This document shows positions 7,609 to 15,546 of a stretch of 64,000 nt of DNA, one piece after another (position 1 is the first letter of the stretch; each line of letters opens with the position of its first letter). This stretch comes from Paenibacillus sp. J31TS4 (lineage in GTDB: Bacteria; Bacillota; Bacilli; Paenibacillales; NBRC-103111): the NCBI RefSeq assembly GCF_018403265.1, contig NZ_BOSI01000005.1:124001-188000 (forward strand). Direction: 5' to 3'. Position numbers and translations under genes: made by a program. The notes beneath the pieces were generated by a model, which saw nothing but the letters and a program-made list of their open reading frames with translations, was not told where the DNA came from and did no database searches.

Positions 7609-7635
7609 AAAAACCCTTAATCTACAAGGGTTTTT
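7609..7635. terminator. Bidirectional terminator at the element-host boundary
   Basis: AAAAACCCTT (7609-7618) and AAGGGTTTTT (7626-7635) flank a 7-base loop, giving U-tracts in both directions. It can end the integrase transcript and the convergent host gene. The region 7569-7640, which also has two AATGTGGTCAA copies at 7569-7579 and 7580-7590, is the likely place of the attachment site, but the second att copy lies outside the window. Confidence 0.75.
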
Positions 7636-7638
7636 GCA

Positions 7639-7992
7639 CTAAATATATGCTAATTTGTAATTCGACTCGAACTGCACGCTCGCGCAAAGCGCCCCTTGCC
7701 GGAGAGCGAATTCGAAGAAAATCTCTCCGTGAGTCCAATGCTTCTTGTGCCTTAGCGATTCGACCGCCATCTCGCGGAAGACCTTGACCTGGCTCTCCGT
7801 CAAGCCGCGGCAGCAAGCCTGGAAGCTGCCGGCCTTGCTCTCCAGCGGAAAATGGCGGACGCCGAATTTCCCGATGGCATTGTTGCGAATCTGAATGAAA
7901 ACGGTTCCAGAATCGAGTTGGCGAAGCTCCTCGTTTATTTCATGAAAAACGAGTTCGATTTGCCGGTTTAGCGGCAGTTGGTCTACGGACAC
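7639..7992 (-). CDS. Conserved Firmicute protein of unknown function, C-terminus at attachment site
   Basis: A 117-residue cytosolic protein with a patterned core: RQIELVFHEINEELR, VFIQIRNNAIGKFGVRH, and THGEIFFEF. It looks like a conserved protein known in bacilli, but I cannot name a biochemical function. The GTG start follows a GGGG site by about 6 bases, and a consensus promoter lies 60 bases further upstream. The last residues (NYKLAYI) run into the element boundary and end 4 bases from the integrase terminator. The original C-terminus may therefore have been replaced by element DNA. Confidence 0.6.
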   Translation of the reverse strand: MSVDQLPLNRQIELVFHEINEELRQLDSGTVFIQIRNNAIGKFGVRHFPLESKAGSFQACCRGLTESQVKVFREMAVESLRHKKHWTHGEIFFEFALRQGALCASVQFESNYKLAYI

Positions 7993-8049
7993 TAATGACC
8001 CCCCAGTCTGTTCAACAAGATAAGATAAAGTATGTAAATCTCATGACCT

Positions 8050-8078
8050 ATTATACGGGGGCCATTGTCATAATTCAA
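8050..8078 (-). promoter_or_regulatory. Sigma-A promoter for the gene at 7639-7992
   Basis: On the minus strand TTGAAT (8078-8073) and TATAAT (8055-8050) are separated by exactly 17 bases. They lie 58 bases upstream of the GTG start. Confidence 0.7.
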
Positions 8079-8145
8079 CAATTATTTACAGAATTATCCT
8101 ATACTAAGGACCTATACGCCCTTTCCTCCGCATGAGTCTCTGGAA

Positions 8146-8538
8146 TCACTCGCTATCAAGCCGTTCGGCATTCAGCTCAATGACGTTCCGGTCGGGGTCC
8201 GTCAGATAGATCTGGGGGAATCCGGCCCGCGCATGCGGCCTCGCCTCATGGACGACTCCGAGCCGCTCCAGATGCTTAAGCGCCTCCCGGTAGTTCGCCA
8301 CGCGCAGCGCAAAATGCCCGTCCTGCGAGTCCGCTCCGCCCTCCCTCAGCGTCTCGCCGTCGTACACAATCAGATGCAGCTGCTGCCCGGTGTCCCCCAC
8401 GGCGAACCACGCTCCCGCAAAGTCGAACGGCGGCCGTGCTATCTCCTGCAGGCCCAGCACCTCCCGGTAGAACGCCCGTGCCGGCTCCAGCTCCCGCACG
8501 TTCAGACTGACATGATGAATTCCCGTATAGGTCAGCAT
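8146..8538 (-). CDS. VOC-family (glyoxalase/bleomycin resistance-like) protein
   Basis: A 130-residue single-domain vicinal-oxygen-chelate protein. It starts with GIHHVSLNVRELEPARAFY, has the internal HFALRV strand carrying the second-half metal histidine, and ends in YLTDPDRNVIELNAE. The His in HHVSL, the His in GHFALRV and the Glu in VIEL are the usual metal ligands. Substrate cannot be deduced; family members include glyoxalases, ring-cleavage dioxygenases and fosfomycin-resistance enzymes. The ATG at 8538 follows AGGAGGAGGGACTTC, so the 19 upstream in-frame residues are not used. Confidence 0.82.
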   Translation of the reverse strand: MLTYTGIHHVSLNVRELEPARAFYREVLGLQEIARPPFDFAGAWFAVGDTGQQLHLIVYDGETLREGGADSQDGHFALRVANYREALKHLERLGVVHEARPHARAGFPQIYLTDPDRNVIELNAERLDSE

Positions 8539-8654
8539 GAAGTCCCTCCTCCTATATCGAATGGTGGCCCTATAGAGAAAGAAAGCCCGGAACAAGTCCG
8601 GGCCTCATCCAGGGCAGGACGGCCTCCGTGAGCCGCCTGACCCTCCTCGGCCGC

Positions 8655-10448
8655 TTAGCCGTTTGTCATCTCGATAAACTGCTCGACGTCCCGCACGGCC
8701 AGGTCGACCGCCTGCTGCCAGAACTCCGGCTGCTCGAGATTGACGCCAAGATGCTTGAGCGCCAGCTCCTCGACAGTCATCCGGCCAGTGTCGCGCAGAA
8801 GTGCGATATACCGGTCCTCGAACCCGCTGCCTTCCTTCTCTGCGAACGCATAGATGCCCGCGCTGAACAGATAGCCGAACGTATACGGGAAGTTGTAGAA
8901 CGGCACGTCCGTAATGTAAAAATGCAGCTTGGACGCCCAAAAATGCGGATGGTATTCGCTCAGCGCATCCCGGTACGCTTCCCGCTGCGCCTCAACCATC
9001 AGCTCGCTCAGCTGGTCGGCACCGACGATTCCCTTCTTCCGCTCCTCGTAGAAGCGCGTCTCGAACAGGAACCGGGCGTGAATGTTCATGAAGAAGGCGA
9101 TCGACCGCTGGATCTTGTCGTCGAGCAGAGCCAGCTTCTGGCTGGCATCCTCCGCCTGCCGCACGGCCGCATCGCTGACGACCATCTCCGCGAAGGTCGA
9201 GGCCGTCTCCGCTACGTTCATCGCATAGTTTTGCGACAGAACTGGCAGATCGGTCATGACGTGCTGGTGGAAGCCGTGTCCGAGCTCGTGCGCCAGCGTC
9301 GAGACGTTGTCCGCCGTTCCGCCGTACGTCATGAAGATGCGCGTCTCCTCGCTGACCGGGAACGACGTACAGAAGCCGCCGGGCCGTTTGCCGGGTCTGT
9401 CCTCGGCCTCGATCCAGCCCTTCTCGAACGCCATCTCCGCGAAGTCCGCCATCTTGGGACTGAAGCGCCGGAACTGCTGGACGATAATCTTCGCCCCTTC
9501 GTCATAGGTGAAGGTGAGATCGGCCGATCCGATCGGTGCTTCGACGTCATGCCAGGCGAGGCGCTCCACGCCCAGCAGCTCGGCCTTCCGGTTCATGTAG
9601 CGGACGAACACGTCCTTGTTGCGGTCGATAACCTCCCACATGACGTTCAGCGTCTTGGCGGACATCCGGTTGATGGATAGCGGCTCCTTGAGCACCGAAT
9701 CCCAGCCCCGCTGCTTGTAGAGCTGCAGACGGAAGCCGCCGAGATGATTAAGCGCGTCGGCGCAGAAGTCTTCGTAATTCTCCCAGGAAGCTTCCCAGCT
9801 GTCGAACAGAGCGGAGCGCTCGGCGCGGTCCGGCGAATGCAGCTTGTTGGAAGCCTGGCCCGCGGACAGCAGGACGACGCCGTCCTTGGTTTCGTGGGGA
9901 ATTCTCACCTGGCTGACCGTCGTATCGTACAGCTCCCCCCATCCGTGGTACCCGTCCACGGCGAGCGCGCTGACGAGCGCTTCCTGCTCCGGAGGCAGCT
10001 TCTCCTTGCCGTCCATCCGCCGCTCGTTCAGGGCAAAGGCGACGGGGCGCCAGCGCTCCTGATGTAGCAGTCCCTCCCACACCCGGTCCGGAATGGCGAG
10101 GAGCAGGCTGTCAAAGCGTGTCAGCGCGGAGTGGAATTCGGCGTTGAGCGATTTGACCTTGCCTCCGAGCTGAACCGCCCGCTTGTCGTCCTGGTTCTCG
10201 GCGGCGAGACAGGCGGTGAACGAATCGGCCTGCATCAGGTCGCCCATGAGGTGCTGCAGAGTTTCGACCAGGCCGGAGAGGGATTCCGCCTCCTCGGCCG
10301 TCACCGGCTTGCCGGCCCCTGCCAGCTCCTGCCGGAATGTCTCCAGACGAGCGCTGATGTCATCGAGGAACCGGGCGAACTGCGGAGACTCGCTTCCTCC
10401 CGGGAATAAGCTGTCCAAATCCCAAGTTTGCCGCAATGGATGCTGCAT
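8655..10448 (-). CDS. pepF: Oligoendopeptidase F, M3 family zinc metallopeptidase
   Basis: A 597-residue cytosolic peptidase that cleaves short peptides. The zinc motif HELGHGFHQH lies near residues 387-396: His387, Glu388 and His391, with the third ligand Glu about 28 residues later in NVAETASTFAE. The N-terminal oligopeptidase domain and C-terminal M3 catalytic domain are both complete, and length is normal for the family. The start is the ATG at 10448 after GGAAGG; in-frame codons further upstream lack a site. It is a monocistronic gene as far as can be seen. Confidence 0.92.
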   Translation of the reverse strand: MQHPLRQTWDLDSLFPGGSESPQFARFLDDISARLETFRQELAGAGKPVTAEEAESLSGLVETLQHLMGDLMQADSFTACLAAENQDDKRAVQLGGKVKSLNAEFHSALTRFDSLLLAIPDRVWEGLLHQERWRPVAFALNERRMDGKEKLPPEQEALVSALAVDGYHGWGELYDTTVSQVRIPHETKDGVVLLSAGQASNKLHSPDRAERSALFDSWEASWENYEDFCADALNHLGGFRLQLYKQRGWDSVLKEPLSINRMSAKTLNVMWEVIDRNKDVFVRYMNRKAELLGVERLAWHDVEAPIGSADLTFTYDEGAKIIVQQFRRFSPKMADFAEMAFEKGWIEAEDRPGKRPGGFCTSFPVSEETRIFMTYGGTADNVSTLAHELGHGFHQHVMTDLPVLSQNYAMNVAETASTFAEMVVSDAAVRQAEDASQKLALLDDKIQRSIAFFMNIHARFLFETRFYEERKKGIVGADQLSELMVEAQREAYRDALSEYHPHFWASKLHFYITDVPFYNFPYTFGYLFSAGIYAFAEKEGSGFEDRYIALLRDTGRMTVEELALKHLGVNLEQPEFWQQAVDLAVRDVEQFIEMTNG

Positions 10449-10650
10449 ACTGAATCCTTCCTTTCGCGCAGATGAATTGGCTTTCCTTTCCTCATTAAAA
10501 CACAAACCTCCGAAAAACCGAAATAGCCCGCCCCCGCTCGGATTCCCTCCCCGGCCGGTCGGTTGCCGCGGCCGAACGGAGTGTGGTTAAATAGGGGATA
10601 TCCACCCGACGTATGTGCGCATTCGCCGGGATAAAGAGGTGACGCTAGAC

Positions 10651-10872
10651 ATGAGACCGCTGCAAATATCCGCCGACACGGCCGTCAAGCTGGCCGAGAA
10701 GCTGCGCATTCCGATTGAGCAGCTGATGCATATGCCCCAGCACATCCTGCTGGCCAAGCTGGCCGAGCTCGCCAAGGAAGAGGGCGCGGCGCCTACTGCC
10801 AGCGCCGACGAGTCCGGTGAACCGGCGGAACGGAAGTCCGGAACCGGCGAATCCGCGGAGGACGGAGAATGA
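10651..10872 (+). CDS. yycC: YycC-family small protein
   Basis: A 73-residue protein whose first 45 residues (MRPLQISADTAVKLAEKL, then IEQLMHMPQHILLAKL) match the YycC family of Bacillales, function unknown. The remaining 28 residues are acidic, low-complexity and probably disordered. The ATG at 10651 is preceded by GAGGTGA. Its stop overlaps the next gene's start in ATGA, so the two are translationally coupled. Confidence 0.8.
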   Translation: MRPLQISADTAVKLAEKLRIPIEQLMHMPQHILLAKLAELAKEEGAAPTASADESGEPAERKSGTGESAEDGE

Positions 10873-11123
10873 TTCCGTTCTCTCACACCTGGCCCTACGA
10901 GCAGATCCGCTCCGATCTGTACGTGCAGGAATGCCCGTTCTGCGGGGCGGAACGGGTGCTGCTTCCGCTGAAGCCGCAGGACCGGGAGCTGATCCATGCC
11001 GGGGCCAAGAAGCTGCTCGTCTTCCCCTGCTGCTTCGGCAAGGCGACGCTCGTCGACTTTGATTCCGATTATATGCTCGCGGACAAGCCTTTACGCGACC
11101 AGCAGACCAAACGGAGACGCTAG
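10869..11123 (+). CDS. Conserved small cysteine-containing protein
   Basis: An 84-residue protein with CPFCG near residue 22 and a CC pair near residue 54, which together could bind a zinc ion. The C-terminus is basic (TKRRR). It is coupled to yycC by a 4-base overlap and followed directly by a terminator, so the two form a small operon. Function is unknown. Confidence 0.7.
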   Translation: MIPFSHTWPYEQIRSDLYVQECPFCGAERVLLPLKPQDRELIHAGAKKLLVFPCCFGKATLVDFDSDYMLADKPLRDQQTKRRR

Positions 11124-11141
11124 CTAGAAAAATTAGGACTT

Positions 11142-11166
11142 TCCTCCCAGATGCGGGAGGATTTTT
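11142..11166 (+). terminator. Intrinsic terminator after the yycC pair
   Basis: TCCTCCC (11142-11148) pairs with GGGAGGA (11155-11161) across a 6-base loop and is followed by a T run. Confidence 0.85.
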
Positions 11167-11232
11167 CCATAATGCAGGGAATAGGAGTATACAGAGAACC
11201 TGAGGTAACTCTTATTTCACGAATATGGACGA

Positions 11233-12360
11233 GTGATTCGAATGGCCGAAACGTTACTGTTCCTGATTAATGCCAGCACTCTGCTTTCGCTGAGCTACCT
11301 GGCCGGCAAGTGCCGCTCCTTTGTCGAGGGCCGGGAGTGGGTGCTGGTTCCCCTTTTGAGCGGCCTGGCCGCCATTCTGCTGATGCTGCAGCCTCTGCCG
11401 GGCATCGGGCCGGTGCCCGACCTGCGCTTCCTGCCCGTTGTTCTCACTGCGCTCCGGTACGGCCCATCCCTATCTCTTTTGTCGACGCTGCTGCCCTTCT
11501 CGTTCTCTCTGCTCGTTCAGGAGACCGGCTGGGCATGGCACAGCTTTGACGGCCTCCTGCTCCCCTCCGTGCTCGCCTCGCTCCTCCATCGCCGGGCCTG
11601 CCGGGACGGCTGCACCGGCATTCCGGTGCGGGCAGGCTGGCGGGCGGCCGCTTTGAGTACGGGAGCCGCTCTCCTGCTGCAGCTGATTTTGCCGCGAGGC
11701 GGGGGGTTGGAGGAAGCGGGAGCCGCCTTGCTGCTTTTTGCCGTCTCGGCCGTCTCCCTGACGGTTCTGATCCTGCTGCACAACGAGGAGAACCGCAGCT
11801 GGGTCGAGCAGCGGAGACTGGAGATGAAGGCGAACCAGGACACCCTGACGGGGCTTCCGAATTTGCGCAGCTTCCTGGACATCGCCACCCGCTCGCTCGC
11901 CAAGGAGCGGATCGCCATCCTCATGGTCGACATCGACAACTTCAAGCAGTTCAACGACCGGTGGGGGCATGTCCAGGGAGACCAGCTTCTCCGGCAGGTC
12001 GGCCGCCGTCTGCAGGCGCTCATTCCCGAGCAGGATTACATTGCCCGCTACGGAGGCGAGGAGTTCATCCTCCTCAGCCACGGGCCGGAGCCGGGCCGTC
12101 TGGGCTGTCTCGCCGAGGAGCTGTGCGCCGAGGTCGTCCGGCTCTCCCCGAGTCAGCCTGCGACGGGCGCTCCCATGGACGCGAATACGGGGCCGGATGT
12201 CTCGATCTCGATCGGCATCTCCATCGCGGAGCAGCCCGGCGCCAGCCTTCTTGCACTGATCGAGCAAGCCGACGAGGCGCTGTATGCGTCCAAGCATTCG
12301 GGTAAAAACCGGCATACGTTCCATACCAAAACCGCCCCCGCGCAGACATACTCTGCGTGA
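11233..12360 (+). CDS. Membrane diguanylate cyclase (GGDEF domain)
   Basis: A 375-residue protein. The first 190 residues form about six membrane segments resembling a 5TM-LYT sensor region, then a short linker. The GGDEF domain (about 205-365) begins at DTLTGLPNLR and carries an intact active motif GGEEF at about 274-278 in YGGEEFILL. It should make cyclic-di-GMP from two GTP. No RxxD inhibitory site is obvious upstream of the motif. No EAL domain is present. The GTG at 11233 and the ATG nine bases later are both possible starts; neither has a strong ribosome binding site. Confidence 0.9.
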   Translation: MIRMAETLLFLINASTLLSLSYLAGKCRSFVEGREWVLVPLLSGLAAILLMLQPLPGIGPVPDLRFLPVVLTALRYGPSLSLLSTLLPFSFSLLVQETGWAWHSFDGLLLPSVLASLLHRRACRDGCTGIPVRAGWRAAALSTGAALLLQLILPRGGGLEEAGAALLLFAVSAVSLTVLILLHNEENRSWVEQRRLEMKANQDTLTGLPNLRSFLDIATRSLAKERIAILMVDIDNFKQFNDRWGHVQGDQLLRQVGRRLQALIPEQDYIARYGGEEFILLSHGPEPGRLGCLAEELCAEVVRLSPSQPATGAPMDANTGPDVSISIGISIAEQPGASLLALIEQADEALYASKHSGKNRHTFHTKTAPAQTYSA

Positions 12361-12370
12361 GGGCGGTTTT
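12328..12370. terminator. Terminator overlapping the end of the diguanylate cyclase gene
   Basis: AAAACCGCCC (12328-12337) pairs with GGGCGGTTTT (12361-12370), with an inner GCGCAGA/TCTGCGT stem. The structure overlaps the last coding codons and is symmetric enough to work in both directions. Confidence 0.75.
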
Positions 12371-12516
12371 AGGCCGTTTATTCGTGGTTGAACCTAAGAA
12401 ACGACGGTATAGAGAAGGCTTGTGGCGGGAGCGATGGAAGTCGCTGGCCGCCGGCGAGCGGTGAGGAAGCGGAAGCGGTGGAAGCGGCTGTCAGCAAGCC
12501 GCGTAGAGAGGACCGG

Positions 12517-13200
12517 TCACTTTTCCGCCGCTTCTTCTACTCCGGCCGCCCTCATCTCCTCCCGGACGGCCGCCCACTGCTCGCGGCTTGCCCGGATCAT
12601 CGTCGCGTCAACGATGGATTGATCGTTCACGACCCGCGAGAACCAGCGGACCGCTTCCGCGAAACGGCCCAGCCGCCGGTTCAGCTCGCCCAGCAGATAG
12701 AGCAGCCGGGCGCTGTCAGTGACGACCCGCTCCGTCTCGAACACGGACAGGTACGCCTCGAGTGCGTGGGCGAGAAACCGCTTCTCCTGGGCCTCGTCTC
12801 TCTGCTCGCGATACAGCCAGGCGATATGGTGCAGCAGATTGGCGACGACCCGCGGCGGCTCGTCCTTCAGCTGGGCGCACAGGAGCGCCAGCTTGTACGC
12901 GTCCAGCGCTTCCTGCCAGGAACGCTCGCCCCCGTAATCCCTCCGCTGCCAGCCGGCGCTGATCTGCGCGCGGATCTGCTCACGCTGTGCATCAGTCGGT
13001 TCCGCAAAATGCTCACTGAATGCGTATCCGCAAGCCGGGCAGACGCGCACAGCGTAATAGTCCGGATTGATCTGCCGGTAGGAGCGGCAAAAATCGGTGT
13101 CCACGTGGTGGGAGCGCTTGAAGCTCGGCCGGACCCGCGAAGTGGAATACCCGGTCCCGCAGGCGGGACAGGTCTGGTTGACGATATACAATGGTTCCAT
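12517..13200 (-). CDS. DUF2225-family protein with zinc-binding CPxCG motifs
   Basis: About 227 residues. Two CPACG knuckles (near residues 11 and 55) flank a segment with PDYYAVRVCPACGYA, the DUF2225 signature. The rest is a TPR-like array of helices (AYKLALLCAQL, LLYLLGELNRRLGRFAEAV), suggesting protein-protein contacts. The ATG at 13200 lies 7 bases after GGGGA; an ATG nine bases earlier is too close to that site. Function is not established. It is transcribed after the globin gene in the same direction. Confidence 0.82.
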   Translation of the reverse strand: MEPLYIVNQTCPACGTGYSTSRVRPSFKRSHHVDTDFCRSYRQINPDYYAVRVCPACGYAFSEHFAEPTDAQREQIRAQISAGWQRRDYGGERSWQEALDAYKLALLCAQLKDEPPRVVANLLHHIAWLYREQRDEAQEKRFLAHALEAYLSVFETERVVTDSARLLYLLGELNRRLGRFAEAVRWFSRVVNDQSIVDATMIRASREQWAAVREEMRAAGVEEAAEK

Positions 13201-13233
13201 GCTGTTCATCCCCGACGTTAGTTAGTGGTGGCC

Positions 13234-13614
13234 TTATTGATTGATGAAGTGGTAGGCGGGGGCTTTGAGCCGCTCCAGAACCGCTTCGCGGAGCGCGGGA
13301 TCGCTTACCGTCTCGTCCAACGCTCTCTTCATACAAGCGAGCCAGGCGTTCGCCCGCTCAAGTGTTACCGGAAAAGGCAGATGCCGCGCACGCATCATCG
13401 GGTGGCCGTAGCGCTCCGTATACAGAGGCGGACCTCCAAAAAACTGGCTCAAAAACAGCAGCTGCTTCTCCATGACCGGGGTAATGTCTTCAGGGAAGAT
13501 CGGCCCGAGCAGCGGGTCCGCCTGCACCTTCGGGTAGAAAGCTTCGACGAGCCTCCATACTCCCTCCTCCCCGCCGAGCGCTTCGTAGATCGTCACGCTG
13601 TGATCGGTATTCAT
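13234..13614 (-). CDS. Truncated haemoglobin, group II type
   Basis: A 126-residue 2-over-2 globin. Visible hallmarks are the B-helix Tyr in FYPKV, the FFGGPPLYTERYGHPMM stretch, the proximal heme His in RARHLPF, and the G-helix Trp in NAWLACM, which is typical of group II. Members bind O2 or NO and help with oxidative or nitrosative stress. The ATG at 13614 follows AAGGAGATTGCGC. It lies 15 bases after a 32-codon membrane peptide gene, probably on the same transcript. Confidence 0.88.
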   Translation of the reverse strand: MNTDHSVTIYEALGGEEGVWRLVEAFYPKVQADPLLGPIFPEDITPVMEKQLLFLSQFFGGPPLYTERYGHPMMRARHLPFPVTLERANAWLACMKRALDETVSDPALREAVLERLKAPAYHFINQ

Positions 13615-13629
13615 GCGCAATCTCCTTCT

Positions 13630-13728
13630 CTATCTAGAATCCGCGTCGTCTTCCGCGGAATCCATCAAATTTTCCTTAATGACAAAAACAAATCCGCAGA
13701 CCAGAAGAGCGATAAGGATAGCACCCAT
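13630..13728 (-). CDS. 32-residue single-span membrane peptide
   Basis: ATG at 13728 is preceded by AAGGAGG with 9 bases spacing, a strong ribosome binding site. The product begins MGAILIALLVCGFVFVIK, one hydrophobic span, and ends in an acidic tail (DSAEDDADSR). It stops 15 bases before the globin start and shares the promoter at 13768-13794. I do not recognise it. It could be a membrane anchor or regulator for the globin or a respiratory complex, which is inference from position only. Confidence 0.62.
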   Translation of the reverse strand: MGAILIALLVCGFVFVIKENLMDSAEDDADSR

Positions 13729-13767
13729 TCGGTTCTTCCTCCTTCATTGGATTCGACGTTTGGTTCC

Positions 13768-13794
13768 ATTTTACCATAATCGGGCACTGTTCAA
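13768..13794 (-). promoter_or_regulatory. Promoter of the membrane peptide-globin operon
   Basis: On the minus strand TTGAAC (13794-13789) is followed after 15 bases by TAAAAT (13773-13768), which is preceded by TGG as an extended -10. It is 40 bases from the peptide start codon. Confidence 0.5.
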
Positions 13795-14068
13795 CGGAAC
13801 ATTGCAGATTTGTTTCGTTTTTCACCAAAAAAATAGGCCTTTGGCCGGACAAGCCCGTTCTGCCCATCCACCGATTCTGGTTGCCCGGCATGTCCGCCGC
13901 CGTCTGCTCATATAGTGGGATTAGCCCGGTTTCCCCTCTTTCGGGATCCGGGCAGCTGCATCCGCTGTTCCGCTATCGAGCGGGTTCGGCGGATAAGCCC
14001 GAAGCCCGTTCCCCGTGGATCCGAATCCGCCGGACGGCTCCGGGCAGCTGGAGGAGGAGGCCAAGCCC
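13795..14068. other. Gap between the globin operon and ylbJ
   Basis: No gene is evident on either strand. On the + strand, CATATAGT at 13909-13916 with GGCATGT at 13887-13893 (15-base spacing) weakly resembles a sigma-E promoter, which would suit the sporulation gene ylbJ. It lies about 150 bases upstream of the start, so this is tentative. Confidence 0.3.
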
Positions 14069-15298
14069 ATGCTGCGCAAGCTTATACACCCGGTCGGATG
14101 GACGGCGGCTGCCGCCCTGTTCCTGACCGGTCTTCTGTTCTTCTACCCGTTTCCGTCCCTCGAAGCGGCGCTGCGCGGCGTTTCGATCTGGTGGGATGTG
14201 CTGTTTCCCGCTCTGTTTCCGTTTTTCCTCATCTCCGAGCTGATGCTCGGCTTCGGGCTCGTGCATTTTTTCGGCGCGCTGTTCGATCCCCTCATGCGCC
14301 CCCTGTTCCGGATTCCCGGCATCGGCGGCTTCGTCATGGCAATGGGCTTTGCGGCGGGCTATCCGGTCGGCGCCCGCCTGACGGCTCAGCTATGGAGCCA
14401 GAGGCTGGTCAACCGGGAGGAGGGCGAACGGCTCGTCGCCATGACGACGAGCGCGGATCCGATCTTTTTGATCGGCGCGGTATCCGTCGGTTTTTTTCAA
14501 AATGCGGAGCTGGCCGTCGTCCTGGCCGCTGCCCATTACGGCGGAGCGGTTCTGCTCGGGCTCCTGATGCGGTTTCATGGATCGCGGGCCCCGGCTACCG
14601 AACGCTCGTCCTCCCTGGACCAAGAGGCCGGTCCGCTCCTGAAACGCGCCTTTGCCTCCATGCACGAAGCCCGGCTGAAAGACGGGCGTCCACTCGGTCT
14701 GATGCTGCAGGAAGCGGTCTCGTCTTCGCTTCGCCTTATGTATGTCGTCGGGGGGCTTGTTGTCTTTTTCTCGGTCGTGATGGAGGCGTTGCGGCTGAGC
14801 GGGGCGCTGGCTCCCGTCTACGCCTCCCTTCAGACGGTCTTCCAATGGCTGGCGGTGCCCGGTGCACTCGCCGACGCCGTGGTGAACGGGTTCTTCGAGG
14901 TGACGCTCGGCGCCAAGGCGGCAGGCCAAGCTGCAGCCTCCCCCCTCCTGTATAAAGCCATGCTCGCGGCCTTCGTCCTGTCGTGGGGCGGATTATCTGT
15001 CCATGCCCAGATCGCGAGCCTGCTGCATCAGACGAACCTTCGCTATGTGCCGTTTCTCGTCGCCCGGTTCCTCCACGCTGTACTGGCGGCTGTGCTCGTA
15101 CCGATCGTTTGGACGCCTCTGCAGCCGGTCATGGCGGTGTGGAGCGGAACGGCTGGCGACCTCTCCGTAGGGTACGTGCCCGATTGGGGACGTACGCTCG
15201 CGGGCTCGGCCACGGCTTTGCTGCTCGTACTGGCTGTTCTGATGCTGCTCAGCGTCCTGCTCTGCTTTCTGAGCCGACGCACGCCTTCCGGGCGGTAA
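14069..15298 (+). CDS. ylbJ: Sporulation integral membrane protein YlbJ
   Basis: A 409-residue polytopic protein with nucleoside-recognition (Gate) domains. The first lies in the region WWDVLFPALFPFFLISELML to AAGYPVGARLTAQLW and the second in the C-terminal half (LSWGGLSVHAQIASLL). About eight to nine membrane spans are visible. YlbJ is needed for spore cortex formation in Bacillus and is made in the mother cell. The ATG at 14069 follows GGAGGAGG; 18 further in-frame codons upstream have no site. The length matches the family (about 400). Confidence 0.88.
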   Translation: MLRKLIHPVGWTAAAALFLTGLLFFYPFPSLEAALRGVSIWWDVLFPALFPFFLISELMLGFGLVHFFGALFDPLMRPLFRIPGIGGFVMAMGFAAGYPVGARLTAQLWSQRLVNREEGERLVAMTTSADPIFLIGAVSVGFFQNAELAVVLAAAHYGGAVLLGLLMRFHGSRAPATERSSSLDQEAGPLLKRAFASMHEARLKDGRPLGLMLQEAVSSSLRLMYVVGGLVVFFSVVMEALRLSGALAPVYASLQTVFQWLAVPGALADAVVNGFFEVTLGAKAAGQAAASPLLYKAMLAAFVLSWGGLSVHAQIASLLHQTNLRYVPFLVARFLHAVLAAVLVPIVWTPLQPVMAVWSGTAGDLSVGYVPDWGRTLAGSATALLLVLAVLMLLSVLLCFLSRRTPSGR

Positions 15299-15546
15299 AG
15301 CCGCTGGCTGTTCCATCCTCATTCTCCGCGCCGCTTGTGCCCCGTTCGCATTTCCTTTGCGCCGCCTGGCCGGTCGTACCCCGCCCGCGTTCCTTTATAT
15401 CGCTCGGCCGCTTGTTCCACCTTACGTGTTTCCTTCTCACCGCCTCTACCGACAAAAAGCGCCATTCGCCCTTCCGCCATTGTGTTCTGACCCCGGATTA
15501 GCTATCATGATGGGAGTAGCAGCACTAAATGGAGGAGGCTCTTCCT

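Larger units (their letters stand above)
1..7635. mobile_element. Integrated phage or phage satellite, integrase-proximal end (partial)
   Basis: A contiguous AT-richer block holds a tyrosine integrase, CI-like and Cro-like regulators arranged back to back, an AlpA/Xis-like HTH protein, a replication initiator, two sigma-like small regulators, an HK97-type prohead protease and a ClpP-like protease. All genes after the immunity switch run on the minus strand with short gaps and 4-base overlaps. The right boundary is placed at the terminator after the integrase, where normal host genes begin. The left boundary is outside the window. No terminase or portal gene occurs between the regulators and the protease, which is unusual for a complete tailed phage. 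Confidence 0.88.

Noticed and set aside
8628-9680. Long + strand open frame opposite oligoendopeptidase F
   Set aside because: It is the antisense shadow of a GC-rich gene, with low-complexity Arg/Leu-rich sequence and no ribosome binding site or family motif.
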